DNA from: Flavobacterium sp. CG_23.5
GTDB taxonomy: Bacteria > Bacteroidota > Bacteroidia > Flavobacteriales > Flavobacteriaceae
Direction: 5' to 3'
DNA length: 64,000 nt
NCBI RefSeq assembly: GCF_017875765.1
Contig: NZ_JAGGNA010000001.1
Location: 705,001-769,000, forward strand
Shown here piece after piece: positions 27,882 to 35,663 of the stretch. Position numbers and translations under genes: made by a program. Numbering within the stretch: position 1 is the stretch's first letter; the number at the start of each line of letters is the position of its first letter. Below the pieces are notes generated by a model, which was not told the DNA's origin, made no database searches, and worked only from the letters and a program-made list of their open reading frames with translations.

Positions 27882-27945
27882 GTGAATAATATAAATTTTT
27901 CACAAAATCGTGAAACAATTATGTTTTATAAATATTTTACATTTG
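27882..27945 (+). promoter_or_regulatory. ten-copy promoter element, copy b
   Basis: GTGAAT at 27882, ATATAA at +7, GTGAAAC at +28 and TTTG at +60 (27942-27945). The minus-7 octamer TACATTTG fits the full TAnnTTTG consensus. The first downstream gene (28112) is 166 bp away, the longest leader among the ten copies, and a weak terminator-like hairpin lies between. Confidence 0.75.
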
Positions 27946-28013
27946 TTTAACTTTATTAAAATGCATTAAATGTGCTAATTAAGTTTTTGTATCTTTATTT
28001 CTGATAAATAAAA

Positions 28014-28041
28014 CAGATGTTAAAAACATCAATTTTTTTTA
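28014..28041 (+). terminator. weak hairpin plus T-run in the leader of the small membrane protein gene
   Basis: GATGTT (28016-28021) pairs with AACATC (28026-28031), followed by a run of eight T. The stem is only 6 bp. If used, transcripts from promoter copy b would end as a ~90-nt RNA or be attenuated before 28112. Confidence 0.3.
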
Positions 28042-28111
28042 GCTAAATAAGTTTTAAACAAGAACTTTTCTAAAATTTAGTTATATATAAAAACCCTTTA
28101 AAATAAAAATT

Positions 28112-28306
28112 ATGAATCTTAAAAGAATCTTTGGAGCGTTACTTACTGCTCTCGGAATAGGTGGTCTAATTTATACTGCGGTTGTGTTTTCTAGCACTTC
28201 TGGAGAGACACAAGATGTTAAAGCACTTATTATTTATGGTGTACTAGGTATAGTATTCTTCGTATCTGGTATTAGCTTAGTTCGCACAACAAAAGACGAA
28301 TCATAG
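28112..28306 (+). CDS. small two-helix membrane protein
   Basis: 64 residues. Two hydrophobic segments (about 8-27 and 38-58) are separated by a short polar turn (STSGETQDVK), with a charged tail TTKDES. It resembles the small stress-associated membrane proteins common in flavobacteria and is loosely similar in layout to the DUF3185-like protein at 35664. Its function is unknown. It lies downstream of promoter copy b, which supports a stress-regulon role. Confidence 0.65.
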   Translation: MNLKRIFGALLTALGIGGLIYTAVVFSSTSGETQDVKALIIYGVLGIVFFVSGISLVRTTKDES

Positions 28307-28859
28307 ACCGTTTTTTTGCTAGTTTGTTTAAAATTGACCTACATTTTTTTTGAAACAGATTAGCAAAATAGTAAATCCAATTGCATTGTAATCCTGCCTG
28401 CATTGTCTTCCTTTAATAAGAAAATTTCTTCAGGTACCAAATTAAAATTTGGACATTCTTCTTGGTAAAATATCGAATAAATCTCTCTGGATTTTTTAAA
28501 ATTCAGAGGGATTTTATCATTTTATATTATTATTGTTTAATTTAAACCTTTTTCAATTACTTCCGCAATGAATTATAAAGTTTAAAATTTTAATAATAAT
28601 AATAATAATAATACAATTATTGCAACTGACAGCAATAGTTGGCATAACAAACTTTCTTTTGAAGTCTCCAGTAAAAGAAACCTTCCAATCAATAAAACAC
28701 TTGAATTTTGAAATTCTTTAAGTAAATTTTACAATATACTTTAGATTAAAAAAACTAATTTAGTGTGTTGGAAATCAGCTTATTAAAATAGTTCTCATAA
28801 TTCATCCGTCATAATCTTAAAACGACGCTAATCAAAAATACAAATTCTAAAAAATAAAT
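28307..28859 (+). other. 553-bp gap: hairpin, possible minus-strand gene remnant, TAA microsatellite
   Basis: An imperfect hairpin at 28479-28514 (arms AATCTCTCTG...CAGAGGGATT) is followed by T-rich sequence. On the minus strand, 28513 to 28370 is open for 47 codons and reads like real protein (for example EECPNFNLVPEEIFLLKED, ending QLDLLFC) but lacks a start codon and is closed upstream by a stop. A TAA trinucleotide run occupies 28590-28613. No promoter was recognised for the dehydrogenase at 28860. Confidence 0.4.
28590..28613 (+). repeat. TAA trinucleotide microsatellite
   Basis: About eight uninterrupted TAA units. Similar runs occur before 33201 (imperfect) and directly before 35664. 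Confidence 0.85.
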
Positions 28860-29852
28860 ATGAAAATAGCTGTATTCAGTTCAAAACCACATGATCGAGA
28901 ATTTTTAGATAAATTCAATATGGACCATAAACATGAGTTGATTTATTTTGAAGCTCCGTTAACTGCTGACACCACTAATTTAGCTTTAGGATTTGAAGCT
29001 GTTTGCATATTTGTAAATGACAAAATTGATGCTCTGACTATTGACAAATTATCAATAATAGGTGTCAAACTAATTGATTTACGATGCGCAGGTTTTAATA
29101 ATGTGGATATTGAAGCTGCTAAAATTAAAAATATAAAAGTGACTCGGGTTCCTGCATACTCGCCACAAGCAGTAGCTGAACACGCTATAGCATTAATTCT
29201 GACTTTAAACAGGAAAACTCATAAAGTCTATAACAGAGTTCGAGAGAGTAATTTTTCATTGGAAAACCTAATTGGATTCAATCTTTACGGAAAAACGGTC
29301 GGAGTAATTGGAACAGGAAAAATTGGAACTGCTTTTTGCCAAATCATGTTGGGATTTGGCTGTAAAGTTCTTGCACATGACGTTTATGAATCGGAAAAAT
29401 TAAAAGATAAAGGAGTTGAATATAGGACCTTGAATGAAATTTTGAAAAACTCTGATATCATTTCGCTCCACTGTCCATTAAACACAGACACAAAACATCT
29501 CTTTAACCGTTTAGCCTTTTCTAAAATAAAAAAAGGAGCTATGCTGATCAATACGAGTCGTGGAGCTTTAATTGAAACCTCTGACGCTATAGCTGCTTTA
29601 AAAAATGGACAATTAGGGTATCTGGGAATCGACGTTTATGAGCAAGAAGAAAATCTGTTCTTTAAGGATTTATCAGAAAGTATTATTCAAGATGACTTAA
29701 TTCAACGATTATTAGCATTTCACAATGTATTAATTACGCCACATCAAGGTTTTTTTACCAAAGAAGCCTTAGATCAAATTGCAATTATAACACTAAAGAA
29801 TTTCACTGATTTTGAAAAAGGAGCGCCATTAGAAAATGAAGTGAAACTCTAA
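28860..29852 (+). CDS. ldhA: D-lactate dehydrogenase / D-2-hydroxyacid dehydrogenase
   Basis: 330 residues, D-isomer-specific 2-hydroxyacid dehydrogenase family. Substrate-domain motif LRCAGFNNVD with the likely substrate-binding Arg75, NAD-binding loop GVIGTGKIGTAF, the LINTSRGALIET segment with the catalytic Arg, and the catalytic His in TPHQGFFT. It would interconvert pyruvate and D-lactate with NADH in the cytoplasm. Closest by character to the LdhA group. It lies alone between a gene-poor stretch and a frameshifted lipoprotein gene. Placement inside a stress-gene island suggests a fermentative or low-oxygen role (inference). Confidence 0.85.
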   Translation: MKIAVFSSKPHDREFLDKFNMDHKHELIYFEAPLTADTTNLALGFEAVCIFVNDKIDALTIDKLSIIGVKLIDLRCAGFNNVDIEAAKIKNIKVTRVPAYSPQAVAEHAIALILTLNRKTHKVYNRVRESNFSLENLIGFNLYGKTVGVIGTGKIGTAFCQIMLGFGCKVLAHDVYESEKLKDKGVEYRTLNEILKNSDIISLHCPLNTDTKHLFNRLAFSKIKKGAMLINTSRGALIETSDAIAALKNGQLGYLGIDVYEQEENLFFKDLSESIIQDDLIQRLLAFHNVLITPHQGFFTKEALDQIAIITLKNFTDFEKGAPLENEVKL

Positions 29853-29883
29853 AAATTAAATTGTTAATCTTTAAAGTCTAAAC

Positions 29884-30172
29884 CATGAAAAAAGCTGTTT
29901 TTACTAATAGTTTTGAGAGTAATTGCATTAGTACTTAGTGTCTGTTCCATGGTTATGTTGACCAAGAACCCACTTATGTTGAAGTGGTAAGACCTCTTAG
30001 TCCTAGCGCTAATTTTATTTGGATTGAAGGAGGTTTGCTGTGGCATAATAACGAAAGAAGATATAGACAAAGAGAAGATTATTGGGCTAGACCAAATCAT
30101 ATAAACCCTGATAAAAAGGGGTACTTGGAAAAATCACCTCGAGGTTATCATTGGAGAGAATGGAAAAGATAG
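29884..30172 (+). pseudogene. frameshifted small secreted or lipoprotein gene
   Basis: An ATG at 29884 starts MKK but the frame soon stops. Shifting frame after codon 3 gives a hydrophobic signal stretch LFLLIVLRVIALVLSVCS with a lipobox-like end. A second shift near 29954 then gives YVDQEPTYVEVVRPLSPSAN, FIWIEGGLLWHNNERRYRQR and EDYWARPNHINPDKKGYLEK, ending SPRGYHWREWKR. The tryptophan/tyrosine-rich pattern is like the YXWGXW-type small secreted proteins of Bacteroidota. Two frameshifts in one short gene argue for decay, unless they are sequencing errors. It lies 31 bp after ldhA. Confidence 0.65.
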
Positions 30173-30205
30173 CGTAAAAAAAGCCTTTTTTAAAAGCACT
30201 GTTTT

Positions 30206-30652
30206 ATGCAAATGTGTGAAAGTTGTAAGTCATTCAGGAAATTGTGTAAAGGTTTAAAGGGGAATAAAACGGAAATTTACAATATGCTAAGATTAGCTGT
30301 ATTAAAAAGAGATCAAATGAAAAGTACCGACACTAGTATTGATAAAAAAGGAAAAGTTCAAGAAGTAAAAGGAAATTCTGATAAAGCAACAACCGAAATA
30401 AAACAAGGTTGTCGCAATATTTTTGTAGATGAACTTAAAGAAATATATTTTGCAGAAAAAGCTTTAATGATATCTATTCCCATAATGATTAAAAAAGCTG
30501 CGACGAAAGAGTTAGTGACTGCACTTACCATTCATTATAATTTTACAAAAGATCATATCAAGCGTTTAGAAGATATTTTTACTTCAATAGGTGAATCCGA
30601 CATTGTAACCAAATATGAAGCGATGTATGGAACTTCTAAATCTTTAAAATAA
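30206..30652 (+). CDS. truncated YciF/DUF892 ferritin-like protein
   Basis: The C-terminal ~80 residues match the start of the DUF892 ferritin-like helical bundle (NIFVDELKEIYFAEKALMIS, then HYNFTKDHIKRLEDIFTSIG and KYEAMYGTSKSLK). The usual second half of the bundle is missing, because the frame ends right after the EAM segment where family members continue for roughly 60-70 residues. ATG 30317 is a more natural start than 30206: the following MKSTDTSIDKKGKVQEVKGN resembles the charged N-terminal tail of relatives. It probably cannot form a complete bundle. It lies 31 bp before dehydrogenase copy 2. Confidence 0.6.
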   Translation: MQMCESCKSFRKLCKGLKGNKTEIYNMLRLAVLKRDQMKSTDTSIDKKGKVQEVKGNSDKATTEIKQGCRNIFVDELKEIYFAEKALMISIPIMIKKAATKELVTALTIHYNFTKDHIKRLEDIFTSIGESDIVTKYEAMYGTSKSLK

Positions 30653-30683
30653 ATTTAATGTTAATTTTTAAAAAATAAATATT

Positions 30684-32066
30684 ATGCCAATTCAAACCGT
30701 TAATCCGTTTACTAATAAAGTTGTTAAATCATTTGAAGAAATGACTGACAAAACAGTAGATACTCTAATAGCTAAATCTGCAAAGACATTTACAGAATGG
30801 AGAGAAACAAGTTATAAACAACGCGCCGATATACTTCATAAAGTTGCCAAATTAATGCGTGAGAAAAAGGAATCCCTTGCCAAAATTATAACCTTGGAAA
30901 TGGGAAAACTTATTGCTCAAGCAGAAGGTGAAATCGTATTAGGTGCCGATATTTTTGACTATTACGCAGATAATGCTGCTGAATTTTTAGCTGATAAACA
31001 ATTAGAACCAAAATTAGGAAGCGCTTTGGTTCGTTGCAGTCCGATAGGAGTAATTTTAGGTGTAGAACCTTGGAATTTTCCATTTTACCAAGTAGCCCGT
31101 TTTGCAGCTCCAAATATAATGGTGGGTAATACCGTTCTTGTAAAGCATGCCTCACTGGTTCCACAATGTGCTGTGGCGATTGAAGAATTGTTTAATGAAG
31201 CTGGTGCTCCAAATGGCGTTTACACGAATCTTTTAATATCTGGAAAACGAGCATCTGCTCTAGTTTCTGATAAAAGAATCAAAGGCGTATCATTGACCGG
31301 TAGCGAAGCAGCTGGCGCAAGTATAGCAGCAGAAGCTGGTAAACATTTAAAAAAATCCGTTTTGGAACTAGGTGGTAGTGATGCCTTTATTATCCTTGAT
31401 GATGCTGATATTGATAAAGCTGTAGAATGGGGAGTTATAGGTCGAATTAATAACAACGGTGAATGTTGTATAGCTTCAAAAAGGTTCATTGCAGTTGAAG
31501 CAATTGCGGATGAATTCATTAAAAAATTTAAAGAAAAATTATCCAATTTAGTTGTAGGTGATCCAATGGATTCCAAAACAGAACTTGGACCATTAAGTAG
31601 TGAGGACGCCATTGTACATTTATTAGATCAGGTAAAAAGATCAGTTGATGCAGGAGCAAAAGTTTTGATTGGAGGTAAAAGAATGGATAATCCTGGAAAT
31701 TTTATGGAACCAACCATTTTAACTGATTTAACTCCTGAAATACCTGCCTATTATGAAGAATTATTTGGACCGGTAGCTTCTTTTTATCGTGTTAAAAATG
31801 AACAAGAAGCGATTGATTTAGCTAATGACTCTAGCTTTGGTTTGGGTTGTTCCATTTTTACCCAAGACATAGAACGTGGAAAAAGTGTAGCGGATAAAAT
31901 CGACGCAGGTATGGTATTTATCAATCACCCAACTTGGACACAATCAGATCTACCTTTTGGAGGTACTAAAGGTTCTGGATATGGAAGAGAATTATCAGAA
32001 TTAGGAATTCAAGAATTTGTCAATAAAAAACTTATTCGCGTAAGTGGTCTTTCAGATCCTCTATAA
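30684..32066 (+). CDS. NAD(P)-dependent succinate-semialdehyde dehydrogenase family protein (copy 2)
   Basis: 460 residues, alignable without gaps with copy 1 at 4151 over nearly the whole length. Catalytic Cys262 sits in NNGECCIAS and Glu228 in [15 protein letters not shown] (129-136) is conserved. The residue two before the catalytic Cys is Glu instead of Gln in copy 1, and Cys261 gives a double Cys, which may alter reactivity. It precedes an intact NADP-dependent oxidoreductase by 93 bp and then a Dps gene, suggesting an oxidative or aldehyde stress context. Which of the two copies is ancestral cannot be told here. Confidence 0.85.
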   Translation: MPIQTVNPFTNKVVKSFEEMTDKTVDTLIAKSAKTFTEWRETSYKQRADILHKVAKLMREKKESLAKIITLEMGKLIAQAEGEIVLGADIFDYYADNAAEFLADKQLEPKLGSALVRCSPIGVILGVEPWNFPFYQVARFAAPNIMVGNTVLVKHASLVPQCAVAIEELFNEAGAPNGVYTNLLISGKRASALVSDKRIKGVSLTGSEAAGASIAAEAGKHLKKSVLELGGSDAFIILDDADIDKAVEWGVIGRINNNGECCIASKRFIAVEAIADEFIKKFKEKLSNLVVGDPMDSKTELGPLSSEDAIVHLLDQVKRSVDAGAKVLIGGKRMDNPGNFMEPTILTDLTPEIPAYYEELFGPVASFYRVKNEQEAIDLANDSSFGLGCSIFTQDIERGKSVADKIDAGMVFINHPTWTQSDLPFGGTKGSGYGRELSELGIQEFVNKKLIRVSGLSDPL

Positions 32067-32159
32067 TATACGAATAGAAAGAATTCAAATTATTGGCATT
32101 TAACATCAAGGAATTTAGCAAGAGTTGAGTCGCATTCTGTATAAATAAAATAAGAGATT

Positions 32160-33158
32160 ATGAATACAAAACAAATAGTATTAGCATCCAGACCGAAAGG
32201 ATCCCCTACTCTCGACAATTTCAAGATGGAGAATATTGAGGTTCCTGAAATTCAAAATGGGGAAGTTTTACTGGAAGGAATGTATTATTCAGTTGATCCT
32301 TATATGCGTGGTAGAATGAATGATGCCAAATCGTATTCAGCACCTTTTAAGATTGATGAGGCTATTCAAGGGGGTGTCATTGCAAAAGTCTTGGACAGTA
32401 AATCAGATAATTTTAAAACAGGCGATATCGTATCAGGAACGCTTCCTTGGAAAGAAAAGTTTACCATTTCGGAAAAAAGTATAAAAAAAATTGACACTTC
32501 TATAGCACCGGCTAGTTACTATTTAGGTGTTTTAGGAATGACCGGTTTAACCGCTTATTTTGGTCTAATGCATATATGCAAACCTAAATCTGGAGAAACC
32601 GTTGTTATCTCCGGAGCCGCGGGAGCTGTAGGAGTAGTTGTAGGACAAATAGCAAAAATTCAAGGGTGCCGGGTCATAGGAATAGCGGGTTCCGATGAAA
32701 AAACCGAATTACTGAAGACTGAATTTGGTTTTGATGAAGCCATCAATTATAAAACCATTAAAAACATAACAAAAGCTATTGCGACCTTATGTCCAGATGG
32801 TGTTGATATTTATTTTGATAATGTAGGCGGCGAAATTTCGGATGCCGTTATTGCAAACATAAATTTTCACGCAAGAATTGCTTTGTGTGGGCAAATTTCT
32901 TTGTACAATTCTACTGAAATACCTGTAGGACCGCGAATACAACCTATGTTGCTTACCAGAAGCGTATTAATGCAGGGTTTTATCGTAAGTAATTTTCAAA
33001 ATGAGTTTCCGGAAGGTATTCAGCATCTATCAAAATGGGTAAAAGACGAGAAATTAAAATTTACAGAAACAATCGAAAATGGTTTTGACCAACTACCAAA
33101 AGCACTTCTTGGACTTTTCAAAGGAGAAAACATTGGTAAAATGATTGTTAAAGCTTAA
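32160..33158 (+). CDS. NADP-dependent oxidoreductase (MDR superfamily, leukotriene B4 dehydrogenase/CurA type)
   Basis: 332 residues, zinc-independent medium-chain reductase. Conserved YYSVDPYMRGRMNDAKSY near the N-terminus, nucleotide-binding GAAGAVGVVVGQIAK, and DIYFDNVGGEISDAV. Relatives reduce the C=C bond of enones or 2-alkenals with NADPH, detoxifying lipid-peroxidation products. It is the intact counterpart of the pseudogene at 5625 and follows semialdehyde dehydrogenase copy 2, an arrangement that would remove reactive carbonyls in two ways (inference). Confidence 0.85.
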   Translation: MNTKQIVLASRPKGSPTLDNFKMENIEVPEIQNGEVLLEGMYYSVDPYMRGRMNDAKSYSAPFKIDEAIQGGVIAKVLDSKSDNFKTGDIVSGTLPWKEKFTISEKSIKKIDTSIAPASYYLGVLGMTGLTAYFGLMHICKPKSGETVVISGAAGAVGVVVGQIAKIQGCRVIGIAGSDEKTELLKTEFGFDEAINYKTIKNITKAIATLCPDGVDIYFDNVGGEISDAVIANINFHARIALCGQISLYNSTEIPVGPRIQPMLLTRSVLMQGFIVSNFQNEFPEGIQHLSKWVKDEKLKFTETIENGFDQLPKALLGLFKGENIGKMIVKA

Positions 33159-33200
33159 CGAATATTTAAAATAATAATACTAATAATAATACAACATATT

Positions 33201-33674
33201 ATGAAACCACAAATAGGAATTACAGAAAGTCATTTACAAAAAAGCAACGCTTTTCTTACTTCGATCTTAGCTAATGAAATGACATTATATATCAAATTAA
33301 GAAAATTTCATTGGAATATAGCGGGTGAGAATTTCATGGAACTACACAAATTATTTGAAGGACAGTACAAACAATTGGAAGAATCGATTGATGAAATTGC
33401 AGAACGCATCAGTAAGCTTGGAGGAAAAACAATTGGTACAATGAAAGAATTTTCAGAAATGACAATTCTTAAGGAATCTCCAAACCATTATCCTTCCCAA
33501 AAGGAAATGAAAAAAGAATTATTAGATGATCATGAAACCGTTATTGTTCAATTACGAAAAGATGTGGATCTGTGTGCCGAAGAAAATAAAGATGCAGGAA
33601 CTGCTGATTTCCTTACCGGTTTAATGGAGCAACATGAAACAATGGCCTGGGTACTTAGACGATATTTGAGTTAA
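33201..33674 (+). CDS. dps: Dps-family ferritin (DNA starvation/stationary phase protection protein)
   Basis: 157 residues. The ferroxidase-site residues show the exact Dps spacing: His37 (KFHWNI), His49, Asp64 and Glu68. Dps dodecamers oxidise Fe(II) with peroxide and store iron, protecting DNA. The N-terminus is short without an obvious lysine-rich DNA-binding tail. It follows the carbonyl-reducing gene pair after 42 bp and precedes a small acidic protein gene by 17 bp, so it may be the third gene of a stress operon. An imperfect TAA/AAT run lies just before its start. Confidence 0.9.
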   Translation: MKPQIGITESHLQKSNAFLTSILANEMTLYIKLRKFHWNIAGENFMELHKLFEGQYKQLEESIDEIAERISKLGGKTIGTMKEFSEMTILKESPNHYPSQKEMKKELLDDHETVIVQLRKDVDLCAEENKDAGTADFLTGLMEQHETMAWVLRRYLS

Positions 33675-33691
33675 TTTAAGATATATTAAAA

Positions 33692-33847
33692 ATGGAAAAA
33701 TCAGAAAATGAAGCACATTTAGTTTCTCGAAGCTATTGTAAAGTTGGTAAAATAACGCCAAAAACAAATGTTGAAGAAGAAGTTTTAATTTCAGAAAATG
33801 AATTTGAAAATGAAACTTCTGAAACATTAAATGAAACTTTTAAGTAG
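33692..33847 (+). CDS. small acidic protein, 51 residues
   Basis: Begins MEKSENEAHLVSRSYCKVGK and ends in a highly acidic tail (EEEVLISENEFENETSETLNETF). ATG at 33692 lies 17 bp after the dps stop. Regular codon use and a plausible domain-plus-tail layout support a real gene. I do not recognise a family; co-transcription with dps suggests a related function. Confidence 0.55.
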   Translation: MEKSENEAHLVSRSYCKVGKITPKTNVEEEVLISENEFENETSETLNETFK

Positions 33848-34044
33848 TAAAACACTTAAAAAAGCGCTTTGTTTAATAGTGCTTTTATAAAATGATTTTT
33901 TTAAAACAATAATGACAAACTAAAAAGGATATGGTTAAATAGTAAATCGATATGAAGTAAACTGCTTATGCAAATAGCACGGGTGGAATACATTATATTT
34001 TAAAATAAAGTTTGGTTAAGTTTATTTTTGGTTTAAGTCGGAAG

Positions 34045-34070
34045 GGCTGTTGGTAACAACAGCCTTTTTT
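34045..34070 (+). terminator. terminator upstream of promoter copy c
   Basis: GGCTGTTG (34045-34052) and CAACAGCC (34057-34064), a perfect 8-bp stem with a GTAA loop followed by six T. It ends the dps-region transcript; the 197 bp between 33848 and 34044 hold nothing else recognisable. Confidence 0.85.
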
Positions 34071-34123
34071 ATTTAAAAAATTTACAGCATTTAAAAATGT
34101 AATTTTTCAATTAATTTAATAGT

Positions 34124-34186
34124 GTGAATGATATAAATTATTGAAAAATTTTTGTAACATTTTAATTTTGAATAACTTTATATTTA
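34124..34186 (+). promoter_or_regulatory. ten-copy promoter element, copy c
   Basis: GTGAAT at 34124, ATATAA at +7, TTGTAAC at +28 and TTTA at +59 (minus-7 octamer TATATTTA). The target ATG is at 34248. The spacing is one base short of the usual 60. Confidence 0.7.
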
Positions 34187-34247
34187 TATATACAAAATTC
34201 GATACTATAAAAATTTTAATAATATCATTTTGAAAACGAAAATCATC

Positions 34248-34730
34248 ATGAAAAAAAAATCAGAAAAAGGTCCTACTGCCCTCGAAAAAATGTCGTCATT
34301 AGTTACTAGAGCATCGGGAAGCTCCGCGGCTTTTTTAATAGCCTTGTCAGTAATAATAATCTGGCTTATTACTGGGCCGATTTTTAATTACTCAGATACA
34401 TGGCAATTAATCATAAACACGGGTACTACAATTATTACTTTTCTAATGGTCTTCCTTATTCAAAGAAGCCAAAATAAAGACTCTATTGCGCTACATTTAA
34501 AATTAAACGAACTAATAATTGCCCAAGAGTTTGCAAGCAACAGACTTGTCTCAATTGAAGAAATTGGCGAGGATGACTTGAAAGTCCTTCAGAAATTCTA
34601 TGACCATCTTGCTTTATTGGCAAAAAAAGACTTGTCAGTCCAAGAATCACATTCAATTAATAGCGCCAATGAACATGATGAAAGAAAAAGCAAACAAGAA
34701 AAGAAAATTAAAAACGCAGTCCCAAAATAA
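34248..34730 (+). CDS. low-affinity iron permease family protein (paralogue 1)
   Basis: 160 residues from ATG 34248; the upstream TTG at 34230 is not needed. Two membrane helices (about 26-45 and 57-77) are followed by the conserved block QRSQNKDSIALHLKLNEL, typical of the small bacterial Fet4-like low-affinity iron permease family. The C-terminal tail is charged. Actual iron transport is unproven for these two-helix proteins. A paralogue lies at 41448. The gene has its own copy of the ten-copy promoter. Confidence 0.8.
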   Translation: MKKKSEKGPTALEKMSSLVTRASGSSAAFLIALSVIIIWLITGPIFNYSDTWQLIINTGTTIITFLMVFLIQRSQNKDSIALHLKLNELIIAQEFASNRLVSIEEIGEDDLKVLQKFYDHLALLAKKDLSVQESHSINSANEHDERKSKQEKKIKNAVPK

Positions 34731-35079
34731 ATGTAAAACGAAACCCTAGCTTCTTTTAAGACTTATTTTCTCAACAAAATTCGTCAGTTTCGCTTTTGGA
34801 ATTAGAGATTCTACTTCAAATGAATCCTTGTAAAATAGTCTGCTCGATTTGAAAAACTAATTTACAATCAAACAAATTTTATCGTTTTTATAATTACCTA
34901 AATAGAAAATTTGAAACTTTTCTATTTTAAGATTCTTGCGTACAAAATAATTCTGAGCCAAAAAATCACTCCACATAATCAAGATTTATTTTTTAGCAAC
35001 CAACTTAACTCACCAGTTTAAATTCCAAATATTGTAGTAAATCCATGAAAATTTATTAGCAGAATAAAATTTAAAACAT
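34731..35079 (+). other. gene-free stretch, 349 bp
   Basis: AT-rich with stops in all frames. No terminator hairpin, remnant or repeat that I can recognise; it ends at promoter copy d. Confidence 0.4.
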
Positions 35080-35143
35080 GTGAATTATATAACTTTAGAA
35101 CAAAGTTATATAACCTTTTTGCGGAATAAATAGCTGAAATTTA
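35080..35143 (+). promoter_or_regulatory. ten-copy promoter element, copy d
   Basis: GTGAAT at 35080, ATATAAC at +7, ATATAAC at +28 and TTTA at +60 (35140-35143; minus-7 octamer GAAATTTA). The two boxes are identical here, showing the 21-bp direct repeat most clearly. The target ATG is at 35216. Confidence 0.75.
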
Positions 35144-35215
35144 ACTGATTACTATTTACTTATTAAAAAATATGGATTAGAGTACTACTTTTTCTAAAAT
35201 TTAAAAAATACCACC

Positions 35216-35599
35216 ATGAAAGCAAAAAAGAAATTAGGTGTTTGGATGAATCATTCTATTGCCCATTTAATGGAACTAAAAACTAAACATTTTGAAATTA
35301 AAACTATTGAATCAAAATTTACAGATGAATTAAAATTTGAAGATGTTGTCAAAGGTGAAACTGTATTGCCTAAAAAGCAAAAAAAACAACTCTTAGATTA
35401 TTACAGAAAACTGAGCGAAGCAATAAAAAATTACGAGCAAGTTATTCTCTTTGGTCCAACTAATGCGAAAATTGAATTTTTTGATGTTTTAAGTGAAGAT
35501 AGTCGGTTTGTTAAAATAAAATTTGAAATAAAAAACACAGATGAAATGACTGAGAATGAACAACATGATTTTGTTAAAGAATACTTTGCAGCGGTATAA
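35216..35599 (+). CDS. hypothetical protein with eRF1/host-attachment-like fold
   Basis: 127 residues, soluble. It begins KKLGVWMNHSIAHLMEL and contains VILFGPTNAKIEFFDVLSED near the middle, then KIKFEIKNTDEMTENEQHDF. The alternating strand-helix pattern and the LFGPTNAK segment resemble the bacterial release-factor-like (baeRF)/host-attachment protein group that shares the eRF1 domain-3 fold; this is a tentative match by eye. Similar short proteins recur in flavobacterial stress clusters (from memory). It is transcribed from promoter copy d. Confidence 0.55.
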   Translation: MKAKKKLGVWMNHSIAHLMELKTKHFEIKTIESKFTDELKFEDVVKGETVLPKKQKKQLLDYYRKLSEAIKNYEQVILFGPTNAKIEFFDVLSEDSRFVKIKFEIKNTDEMTENEQHDFVKEYFAAV

Positions 35600-35636
35600 C
35601 TTTAATCCTTACTCAAACACTGATATTTTAAAATAA

Positions 35637-35660
35637 ATAATAATAATAATAATAATAATA
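35637..35660 (+). repeat. AAT microsatellite covering the ribosome-binding region of 35664
   Basis: Eight uninterrupted trinucleotide units ending three bases before the ATG at 35664. A change in unit number would alter the leader exactly where ribosomes bind. Confidence 0.85.
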
Positions 35661-35663
35661 CAT

